Origin: Burkholderiales bacterium Ga0077547 | GTDB lineage: Bacteria > Pseudomonadota > Gammaproteobacteria > Burkholderiales > Burkholderiaceae_C | Direction: 5' to 3' | Assembly (NCBI GenBank): GCA_001464195.1 | Contig: LNEY01000015.1 | Coordinates: 1-64,000, forward strand | DNA length: 64,000 bases | In this document: piece by piece, positions 27,639 to 34,714 of the stretch | How the letters are laid out: every line of letters begins with the position of its first letter | Numbering within the stretch: the stretch's first letter is position 1 | Made by a program: the position numbers and the translations under genes | The notes under the pieces: generated by a model | What the model was told of the DNA's origin: nothing | Database searches by the model: none | The model's input: only the letters and a program-made list of their open reading frames with translations

Positions 27639-29266
27639 CCGATCAACCGACACACCCGTGGCGCAGGGCGGCGCTGATCGCCCTGCTGGTGTGCACCACC
27701 GCGTGGATCGGCAGCGGATGCGCCAGCCGCGGGGACACCGCCTCGTCAGCCGGCGGTGGCGCAACGCCGATGTCTGCCATGGCCGATTCGGCCCCGGTCG
27801 ATGGCGCCGGCAGGCAAGGCGCGAATGTTTCCAAAGCGCAATCCGCCGTTGCAGCGCCCGTCGATCCAGTCCGACCCGAGGTGAGCGTGAACCTCAACGA
27901 TGCCGAAGCACAGGCCGACTTGTGGGTCCGCGTGCGCCGAGGTTTCAAGATGCCGGATCTCGACACCGACCTCGTCCGCCAGCGCGAGCGCTGGTACGCC
28001 AGCCGCCCGGAGTACGTCGAGCGAATGACGACCCGCGGCAGTCGCTACCTGTTCCATATCGTCGAGGAATTGGAGGCCCGTGGCATGCCCACCGAACTGG
28101 CCCTGCTGCCGTTCATCGAAAGCGCCTTCAACCCGCAGGCGATTTCATCGGCCAAGGCCTCGGGCATGTGGCAGTTCATGCCGGCCACCGGACGCGACTT
28201 TGCGTTGAAGCAGAACATCTTCCGAGACGACCGCCGCGATGTGCTGGCATCGACCCGCGCCGCACTCGATTACCTGCAGCGCCTGCATTCGATGTTCGGT
28301 GACTGGCACCTGGCGCTGGCAGCCTACAACTGGGGCGAAGGCAGCGTGCAGCGCGCCATGTCACGCAACCAGAAAGCCGGGCTCCCCACGGACTACCTCA
28401 GCCTCAGAATGCCTGATGAGACCCGCCACTATGTGCCCAAGCTGCAGGCGGTCAAGAACATCGTCAGCTCGCCGGAGTCTTTTGCGCTGACCCTGCCCTC
28501 GATCGCCAACCACCCGTACTTTCTGGGCGTGCCGATCCAGCGCGATATCGACGTGGACCTGGCTGCGCGGCTGGCCGGGGTGACACTGGACGAGTTCAAG
28601 ACGCTGAACCCGCAGATGAACAAGCCCGTGATCCTGGCTGCGGGCACGCCACAAGTGCTGCTGCCCTACGACAACGCCAGTGCCTTCATCCGAAGGCTCT
28701 CGGAGCATCGCGCACCGCTCGCCAGCTGGACGGCATGGGTCGCGCCGAAAACGATGCGGCCCGCCGAGGCCGCACGCCTCGTCGGCATGAGTGAGACCGC
28801 GTTGCGCGACGTCAACCGCATTCCACCGCGCATGCTGGTCAAGGCCGGCTCGACCCTGCTGGTGCCGCGCAGTGAGCATCGAACCACCGATGTGGCCGAG
28901 CACCTGGCCGAAAACGCCATGATGCAACTGTCACCCGACCTGCCCGCGCGGCGGCGCGTGGTCATCAAGGCCGGCAAGGCGGACACCGTGGCTCGCATCG
29001 CGCGCCGCTACCGTGTCACCACGGCTCAAGTGGCGGAGTGGAATTCGGTCACGACGATCGCCCGCTTCAAGCCGGGTTCTGCCATCGTGATCTACAAGCC
29101 GGCACGCAGGGCGAGCACCACCCGTGTCGCATCGACACGAGCAAAAGCAACGGCGCGTGTCGCAACCGCAGGCCATCGCACCTCGGTCAAAGGCAAGGCA
29201 CCGAAACGCGTGACGAAGACGCTGCCCGCCAGCACCCGAAAAACGGTGGAGCTGGCGGCCAAATAG
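27635..29266 (+). CDS. mltD: Membrane-bound lytic murein transglycosylase D
   Basis: Peptidoglycan-cleaving enzyme of 543 residues. The N-terminus has a signal segment (RRAALIALLVCTTAWIGSGC) whose Cys29 may be lipidated, although the residue at -3 is not the usual Leu. The SLT catalytic domain contains LLPFIESAFNPQAISSAKAS with the catalytic Glu, GMWQFMPATGRDF and LALAAYNWGEGSVQRAM. C-terminal LysM-like repeats bind glycan (DTVARIARRYRVTTAQVAEW), followed by a strongly basic Ala/Thr/Lys tail. It is translationally coupled to gloB; the same pair is adjacent in E. coli. Confidence 0.94.
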   Translation: MTDQPTHPWRRAALIALLVCTTAWIGSGCASRGDTASSAGGGATPMSAMADSAPVDGAGRQGANVSKAQSAVAAPVDPVRPEVSVNLNDAEAQADLWVRVRRGFKMPDLDTDLVRQRERWYASRPEYVERMTTRGSRYLFHIVEELEARGMPTELALLPFIESAFNPQAISSAKASGMWQFMPATGRDFALKQNIFRDDRRDVLASTRAALDYLQRLHSMFGDWHLALAAYNWGEGSVQRAMSRNQKAGLPTDYLSLRMPDETRHYVPKLQAVKNIVSSPESFALTLPSIANHPYFLGVPIQRDIDVDLAARLAGVTLDEFKTLNPQMNKPVILAAGTPQVLLPYDNASAFIRRLSEHRAPLASWTAWVAPKTMRPAEAARLVGMSETALRDVNRIPPRMLVKAGSTLLVPRSEHRTTDVAEHLAENAMMQLSPDLPARRRVVIKAGKADTVARIARRYRVTTAQVAEWNSVTTIARFKPGSAIVIYKPARRASTTRVASTRAKATARVATAGHRTSVKGKAPKRVTKTLPASTRKTVELAAK

Positions 29267-29290
29267 GCCGCACAGCGGGTCACTTTGTGG

Positions 29291-29689
29291 TCAGCCGCCG
29301 GAAAACAGCAACGCGATGTTGACGGCAAGCGCCGCCACCCACACCAGGCTGCGCAGGCCGGCTCGGTCGGCCAGATACAGCGCGACATAGACGCTGCGTA
29401 GCAGGATGAAGCCGACCGCCAGCACATCGACACGGTGTTGCGGCGCCCCCATCTGCTGCGCCAGCAGCAGCGCGCCGATGAAGAACGGCAGCGCCTCGAA
29501 GCAGTTGGCCTGCGCCGCGTTGGCACGCAGACGCCAGCCTTGCTGGCGAGACAACCACTCTCGTGGGTGGTTGTTGTCGTAGCCGCCGTCGGACGCGGGC
29601 TTGGAGAAGGCGCCCCACTTGGCGATGCCAGCACAGGCGATAGGCATCACGGCCGCGATCAAGATGCACCAGGTGCTGACGTTTGTCAT
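29291..29689 (-). CDS. MAPEG family membrane protein
   Basis: Integral membrane protein of 132 residues with about four hydrophobic helices (for example TWCILIAAVMPIACAGIAKW near the N-terminus). Family marks are HPREWLSRQQGWRLRANAAQ and NCFEALPFFIGALLLAQQMG. Eukaryotic members conjugate glutathione to lipid products; bacterial members are mostly uncharacterised. It is convergent with mltD and 25 nt downstream of recR, so it may be transcribed with recR. Confidence 0.87.
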   Translation of the reverse strand: MTNVSTWCILIAAVMPIACAGIAKWGAFSKPASDGGYDNNHPREWLSRQQGWRLRANAAQANCFEALPFFIGALLLAQQMGAPQHRVDVLAVGFILLRSVYVALYLADRAGLRSLVWVAALAVNIALLFSGG

Positions 29690-29714
29690 GGGAATAGCGT
29701 CCTAGGAAATACCT

Positions 29715-30302
29715 TCAGCGGCGATCAACCAGCGCATGTGCGATGGTGCCCAGATCGACGTATTCAAGTTCGCTGCCCACCGGCACGCCGCGCGACAGCC
29801 GCGTCACCCGGAGACCGCACGCTTTCAAGGCCTCACCAACCGCATGCGCGGTCGCTTCGCCCTCGGCGGTGAAGTTGGTCGCGACGATGACCTCCTCGAC
29901 GCCGTCTTCGGAAGCACGGCTGAGCAGCGCCTGCAGCCCGATGTCGTGCACCCCGATGCCGTCGAGCGGGCTCAGCCGCCCCATCAACACGAAGTAGTAG
30001 CCCACGTAGCTGCCGGTGCGCTCCATGGCCGACTGATCGGCCGGCGTCTCGACCACGCACAGCAGCCGCGCATCGCGCTGGTTGTCGGCGCAAATGCTGC
30101 AGACCTCGCTCTCGGTGAAGGTGTGGCAGCGCGCGCAATGCCGCACGTTGGCCACTGCCGCTTGCAGCGTCAGCGCCAACCGCTGCGCGCCGCTGCGGTC
30201 GTGCTGCAGCAGGTGCAACGCCATGCGCCGCGCCGACTTCTCGCCGACACCGGGCAGCCGACGCAAGGCGTCCACCAGCGCGTCTAAGGCAGGTTCAGCC
30301 AC
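29715..30302 (-). CDS. recR: Recombination mediator protein RecR
   Basis: DNA repair protein of 195 residues that loads RecA in the RecFOR pathway. It shows the helix-hairpin-helix [20 protein letters not shown], the four-cysteine zinc site [16 protein letters not shown] and a Toprim domain beginning [21 protein letters not shown]. Other family residues are in [11 protein letters not shown] and [12 protein letters not shown]. It follows ybaB by 27 nt, and dnaX-ybaB-recR is a conserved operon. Confidence 0.97.
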   Translation of the reverse strand: MAEPALDALVDALRRLPGVGEKSARRMALHLLQHDRSGAQRLALTLQAAVANVRHCARCHTFTESEVCSICADNQRDARLLCVVETPADQSAMERTGSYVGYYFVLMGRLSPLDGIGVHDIGLQALLSRASEDGVEEVIVATNFTAEGEATAHAVGEALKACGLRVTRLSRGVPVGSELEYVDLGTIAHALVDRR

Positions 30303-30329
30303 GCGGATGTGAGGTCAGTGGCAAGCCAC

Positions 30330-30656
30330 TCAAAACGGGAACTTCATGCCCGGCGGCAACGGCATGCCAGCGGTCAGCCGACCCATCTTCTCCTGCGACA
30401 CCTCTTCGGCGCGGCGCAGGCCGTCATTGAAGGCCGCAGCGACCAGGTCTTCGAGCATGTCCTTGTCGTCAGCGAGCAGGCTGGGGTCGATGACGATGCG
30501 CTTGACGTCGTGCTTGCAAGTCATCGTGACCTTGACCAAGCCGGCACCGGACTGGCCTTCGACCTCGATCGAGCCCAACTCATCCTGCGCCTTCTTCAGG
30601 TTGTCCTGCATCGCCTGAGCCTGCTTCATCAAGCCGGCCAACTGGTTCTTCATCAT
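30330..30656 (-). CDS. ybaB: YbaB/EbfC nucleoid-associated protein
   Basis: Small DNA-binding protein of 108 residues. [20 protein letters not shown] followed by [39 protein letters not shown] and the Met/Pro-rich C-terminus [11 protein letters not shown] are diagnostic. It forms dimers that coat or bend DNA. It lies between dnaX and recR in the usual operon order. Confidence 0.96.
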   Translation of the reverse strand: MMKNQLAGLMKQAQAMQDNLKKAQDELGSIEVEGQSGAGLVKVTMTCKHDVKRIVIDPSLLADDKDMLEDLVAAAFNDGLRRAEEVSQEKMGRLTAGMPLPPGMKFPF

Positions 30657-30710
30657 GGCGTCGTCTCCTTCATGGACATCAAGGGTTTGGCTGTTTTCTG
30701 TGCGTTGATT

Positions 30711-32468
30711 TCACTGGTACTTGACTGAGCCCGGCACGATGCGCGCGCTGCTGAATTGCGCCATCAGTGTGCGCACCACCGGGTCATCGGCAAGGATCTG
30801 CTCGGCCTCCTGCTGTCGGCGCAAGCGCTCGGCGCTGGCGCGAATGGCAGGGGTGTCCTGCACCGGCCCAGCCAGGACATCGAGTTTCACCGGTCCGCCC
30901 AAATGCAGCGCCAGTGCGGCTTCCAGCTTGTCGCGCTGTGCGGGTGCGCGCAGCGTCTCGCGTTCGACCTGAAGCACCCACAGTGGTGGTGAAACCGCAT
31001 CTTCCATCCGCACGCACTGCGACTGGAGGGCCAGCTCGCGCACCATCGCAGAAATGCTGCCGGCCTCTATCAATGTCTGCACGATCTCGTTCCAGCGCTC
31101 CCCAAGCGGTTTAGCGATGGCTTCAGGCATCTCCGCTGAGGCGGCCACCACACCCGCCACCGCTGAAACGGCTGGGCTCACCTCGTCGTGCCATGGCGCA
31201 TCGACCCACGGGGGTGGCGTCGACTCGGACACCTGGGGCGTGGTCACGGGCAGCACGGGCGGGGCTACCGCGCGGGCGAGTGCCGGAGCACGTGCCAAGG
31301 CGGCCGACGCCGTGGGCTTGGCCGTGGGCTGAACCTTGACAGCTGCCGGCTCAACCGTCCGCGCGCCAGCCGGTGGGCCGAACGCCAGCATGCGCAACAG
31401 CACCATCACGAGGCCACTGTGCTCGTCGGGTGCCAGCGCCAACTCAGCGCGGCCATGCAGCGCCATGCTGTAGAACAGTTGCGTCTGGTCGGCTGCCAAC
31501 AGCGACGCCAGCCGCACGGCCGCTGCCGATTCGGCATCACTGGCGTCGAGTGCATCGGGCACGGCCTGCGCCACCGCCATCTGCTGCAGCAGCTCAGCCA
31601 TCTCTTCCAGCGTGCCGCGTGCGGAGAGGCCCAGCGCCCGCAGCGCATCGGCCTCGGCCAGCAGCGCGGCCCCGTCGCCCACGACCAACGCGTCAATCAG
31701 GCGAATGGCATGACTGCGATCGACCGCACCGAGCATGTCGCGTACACCGGCCTCAAGCAACGCACCGCCGCCGAAGGCCACCGCCTGGTCAGCGATCGAC
31801 AGCGCATCACGCATCGAACCCCGTGCCGCCCGCGCGAGCAGTCGCAGCGCACCGGGCTCGGTGGCGATGCCCTCATCGGCCAGCACGCGAGCCAGATGCT
31901 CCTGCAGGGTGTGCAGCCCCATCGGCCGCAGATTGAACTGCAGGCAGCGCGAAAGCACCGTCGGCAGCATCTTGTCGGGCTCGGTGGTGGCGAGCACGAA
32001 CTTCAGGTAGTCGGGCGGCTCTTCCAGCGTTTTCAGCAACGCATTGAACGAGTCACGCGTGAGCTGGTGTGCCTCGTCGATCATGAAGACCTTGAAGCGC
32101 CCCACGGTCGGTTTGTAGGCGGCACGCTCGATCAGGTCACGGATCTCGTCGATGCCCCGGTTGCTGGCAGCGTCGAGCTCCATGTAGTCGATGAAGCGGT
32201 CGGCATCGATGTCGCGGCAGGCATTGCAGACGCCGCACGGGTGCGCGGTGACGCCCCCCTGGCCGTCGGCACCAGTGCAGTTCAGGGCCTTGGCCAGGAT
32301 GCGCGAGACCGTCGTCTTGCCGACGCCGCGCGTGCCAGTGAACAGGTAGGCATGGTGCAAGCGCCCCTGGGTCAGCGCATTCGACAGCGCCTGCACCACA
32401 TGTTCCTGCCCCACCAGCGTGTCGAAATTGCGCGGTCGGTATTTGCGGGCCAGCACCAAGTAACTCAT
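30711..32468 (-). CDS. dnaX: DNA polymerase III subunit gamma/tau
   Basis: Clamp-loader ATPase of 585 residues. MSYLVLARKYRPRNFDTLVG, Walker A GTRGVGKTTVSRILAKALNC, the zinc cysteines of CGVCNAC and SRCLQFNLRPM are all visible; the C-terminal third is Ala/Pro-rich followed by the tau domain. The ATG at 32468 is used; a TTG one codon upstream is adjacent. I did not identify a convincing frameshift signal for making gamma. First gene of dnaX-ybaB-recR. Confidence 0.96.
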   Translation of the reverse strand: MSYLVLARKYRPRNFDTLVGQEHVVQALSNALTQGRLHHAYLFTGTRGVGKTTVSRILAKALNCTGADGQGGVTAHPCGVCNACRDIDADRFIDYMELDAASNRGIDEIRDLIERAAYKPTVGRFKVFMIDEAHQLTRDSFNALLKTLEEPPDYLKFVLATTEPDKMLPTVLSRCLQFNLRPMGLHTLQEHLARVLADEGIATEPGALRLLARAARGSMRDALSIADQAVAFGGGALLEAGVRDMLGAVDRSHAIRLIDALVVGDGAALLAEADALRALGLSARGTLEEMAELLQQMAVAQAVPDALDASDAESAAAVRLASLLAADQTQLFYSMALHGRAELALAPDEHSGLVMVLLRMLAFGPPAGARTVEPAAVKVQPTAKPTASAALARAPALARAVAPPVLPVTTPQVSESTPPPWVDAPWHDEVSPAVSAVAGVVAASAEMPEAIAKPLGERWNEIVQTLIEAGSISAMVRELALQSQCVRMEDAVSPPLWVLQVERETLRAPAQRDKLEAALALHLGGPVKLDVLAGPVQDTPAIRASAERLRRQQEAEQILADDPVVRTLMAQFSSARIVPGSVKYQ

Positions 32469-32589
32469 CAATCGATTCTAGAAGCCCAGCCGCCAACCTC
32501 TCGGCCTCGCACAGGGCTGCCGGATAATCCAAGGGCATTCACCGCTGCGGCACTGCGCCGCGACCTCTGCGGCCCACCCGCCCTGCCCC

Positions 32590-33729
32590 ATGACCTCCAC
32601 ACCCCCCTCCTCGCCCGACCATGGCACGCTGAGTTACGAGCAATCGGGCGTCAATTACGACCTGATCGACCCGCTGAAGGTTGCTGCTCAGCGCGCCGCT
32701 GCGGCCACGGGCGCTCACCTTGCTGCGCATGGCTTCAGCGAGGTGCCCGCATCACGCGGCGAGTCGGCCTATGTGGTCGATGTCGGACCGTTCTACCTGG
32801 CCAGCATCGTCGAGTGCCTGGGTTCGAAGTCGCTGGTGGCCGACGAGATGCAGCGGCTCACGGGCCGCAGCTACTACGACGCGATCGCGCAGGACACCAT
32901 CGCGATGGCCATCAACGACCTGATCACCGTGGGCGCCACGCCGCTGGTGGTGCAGGCCTACTGGGCGGCGGGCGGTTCCGACTGGTTCGGCGATGGGCAA
33001 CGCGCACAGGCGCTGGTCAACGGCTGGAAAGCCGCCTGCGACCGCTGCGGCGTGGCCTGGGGCGGCGGTGAAACGCCCGCACTGGCGGGCATTGTCGAGG
33101 CAGGCCGCATCGACCTGGCCGCTTCGTGCACCGGACTGATCAACCCGAAGACTCGGTTGTCGGTCGGCGACAAGCTCGCGCCGGGCGATGCCATCGTGCT
33201 GCTGGCCTCCAGCGGCATTCACGCCAACGGGCTGAGCCTGGCACGCAAGCTGGTCGAGCGCCTGCCCGAGGGCTATCTGACCCCGGTCGAACCTGGCGTG
33301 TCCACCGTGACCTACGGCGATGCCCTGCTGGCACCGACCGTGCTGTATTCACCGGTCACCGAAGCGCTGTACCAGGCCGGGATCACGACGCACTACTGCG
33401 CCAACATCACCGGCCACGGCTGGCGCAAGCTGCTGCGCCACCCGGCCACGCACACCTACCGCATACACACCGTGCCCGACGTGCCGCCGGTATTGAAGTT
33501 CATCCAGCAACATGCTCAGCAGGACGACTTAGAGGCCTACAGCACGCTGAACATGGGCGCAGGCTTCGCGCTGTTCGTGCCGGCAGATCAGGCCGCGCGC
33601 ACCGTTGCCGTGGCCGAAGCCCAGGGCGTGCGTGCCTGGGTGGCAGGGCACATTGAAGCCGGACCGAAGCGCCTGCTGATCGAGCCGCTGGGGCTGGCGT
33701 TCGGCGACGACGCGCTGCAGCTGCGCTGA
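32590..33729 (+). CDS. AIR synthase-related protein (PurM-like, signature lost)
   Basis: Protein of 379 residues of the PurM superfamily, whose typical member cyclises FGAM to AIR in purine synthesis. The fold is recognisable: AIAQDTIAMAINDLITVGAT, GGGETPALAGIVEAG, LLASSGIHANGLSLARKL, LAPTVLYSPV and NMGAGFALFVP. But the PurM hallmark DGxGTK is replaced by ECLGSKS (in SIVECLGSKSLVADE), so the acidic nucleotide-site residue is missing at that place, and the protein is some 30 residues longer than usual PurM. I therefore do not call it purM; a true purM is expected elsewhere in the genome. Its function is open. It is divergent from dnaX and followed by the SRP RNA gene. Confidence 0.75.
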   Translation: MTSTPPSSPDHGTLSYEQSGVNYDLIDPLKVAAQRAAAATGAHLAAHGFSEVPASRGESAYVVDVGPFYLASIVECLGSKSLVADEMQRLTGRSYYDAIAQDTIAMAINDLITVGATPLVVQAYWAAGGSDWFGDGQRAQALVNGWKAACDRCGVAWGGGETPALAGIVEAGRIDLAASCTGLINPKTRLSVGDKLAPGDAIVLLASSGIHANGLSLARKLVERLPEGYLTPVEPGVSTVTYGDALLAPTVLYSPVTEALYQAGITTHYCANITGHGWRKLLRHPATHTYRIHTVPDVPPVLKFIQQHAQQDDLEAYSTLNMGAGFALFVPADQAARTVAVAEAQGVRAWVAGHIEAGPKRLLIEPLGLAFGDDALQLR

Positions 33730-33760
33730 CCTTGCCGCCAGCCGGTACACAACGGGCAAC

Positions 33761-33766
33761 TACAAT
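33761..33766 (+). promoter_or_regulatory. Candidate -10 box of the SRP RNA gene
   Basis: TACAAT (five of six consensus bases) ends seven nt before the predicted 5' end of the 4.5S RNA. No strong -35 is seen at the standard distance. Confidence 0.5.
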
Positions 33767-33773
33767 CGGCAGC

Positions 33774-33867
33774 GACGGGCCTCCCCGCATGGAAGCGCGG
33801 CCAACCGGGTCAGGTCGGGAACGAAGCAGCCCCAACCGTTGTGACCAGTGCCGGGGTCAGGCTCGTC
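33774..33867 (+). ncRNA. ffs: Signal recognition particle 4.5S RNA
   Basis: RNA of about 94 nt. The SRP domain IV core GGTCAGGTCGGGAACGAAGC (33819 region) is followed by AGCC, with the GGAA tetraloop and the internal loops that bind Ffh. The ends pair: GACGGGCCT (33774-33782) with AGGCTCGTC (33859-33867), one G-U pair included. Compared with the usual CCGGAAGG loop stem, the pair closing the tetraloop is G-C instead of C-G, a compensated change. The exact ends are inferred from pairing. The RNA ends just before murI, whose frame is open through it. Confidence 0.92.
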
Positions 33868-33894
33868 ACCTTCATGGCCTCTGAGCGTGAGCGC

Positions 33895-34707
33895 ATGCTG
33901 AATCCGGCGGCGATGTCCGCATCGATCGGCGTCTATGACTCAGGCGTTGGAGGCCTCTCTGTCTTGCGCGCGCTGAGGGCGAAGCTGCCGGGCGAATCTT
34001 TTACCTATGTGGCCGATTCCGGGAATGCGCCTTACGGTGATCGATCGGATTCATTCGTTGAAGGCCGTGCCCAAAAAATTGCCCAGTTCCTGTGGGGGCA
34101 AGGCGCCAAGGCGCTGGTGATCGCCTGCAACACGGCCAGTGTTGTCGCGGCGCGGAGCCTGCGCGAGCAGTATTCGGTACCCATCGTCGCGATGGAGCCG
34201 GCCATCAAGCCGGCCGTCCAGATCAGCCACTCCAAGGTCGTACTCGTGCTGGCGACCAGCAACACGATCCGCAGCCCATCCGTCGCGCGCCTGTGCAGCA
34301 CCTACGGCGCGGACACGCAGGTCATGCTGCAAGCCTGCCCGGGGCTGGCCGATCAGGTCGAGCGCGGGCGATTTCACGATGACTTGACGCAGCGGCTTCT
34401 GGAAACCTACCTCCGCCCAGGCCTCGACGCAGGCGCAGACACGATCGTGTTGGGCTGCACGCACTATGCGTTCCTCGTTGACGCCATCGCGAGGATGGCA
34501 GGCGACGCAGTGACGATCGTCGAGCCCTCGGAGGCCATCGCCAGCCAGCTGTCGCGCGTGCTGTCAGCGTCAACAACGATTTCGCAGGGTGTAGCGCCCG
34601 TGACGACGTTCTACACCACCGGTCCACCAAGCGAGCTGGCCGCGTTCCTTGACTCCATCGGAGAGCCTTACACGCAGGTGCATGCGCTGCCGGCAAGCGG
34701 CGATTGA
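33895..34707 (+). CDS. murI: Glutamate racemase
   Basis: Cofactor-independent racemase of about 270 residues that makes D-glutamate for peptidoglycan. The two catalytic cysteines are in ACNTASVVAA and LGCTHYAFLVDA; the N-terminal YDSGVGGLSVLRAL and APYGDRSD are conserved. The start is uncertain: ATGs occur at 33874, 33895 and 33913, and codons before 33868 lie within the 4.5S RNA. I use 33895. It may be co-transcribed with the upstream RNA gene. It is convergent with the kinase-HDOD gene (7-nt gap). Confidence 0.93.
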   Translation: MLNPAAMSASIGVYDSGVGGLSVLRALRAKLPGESFTYVADSGNAPYGDRSDSFVEGRAQKIAQFLWGQGAKALVIACNTASVVAARSLREQYSVPIVAMEPAIKPAVQISHSKVVLVLATSNTIRSPSVARLCSTYGADTQVMLQACPGLADQVERGRFHDDLTQRLLETYLRPGLDAGADTIVLGCTHYAFLVDAIARMAGDAVTIVEPSEAIASQLSRVLSASTTISQGVAPVTTFYTTGPPSELAAFLDSIGEPYTQVHALPASGD

Positions 34708-34714
34708 TCGCGCG

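Noticed and set aside
29267-29290. Bidirectional terminator between mltD and the MAPEG gene
   Set aside because: The 24-nt gap contains no inverted repeat of useful length.
31188-33071. Long plus-strand frame across dnaX and the PurM-like gene
   Set aside because: It crosses two well-supported genes in a different frame and has shadow-type composition.
32590-33729. Canonical purM annotation
   Set aside because: The DGxGTK signature is absent.
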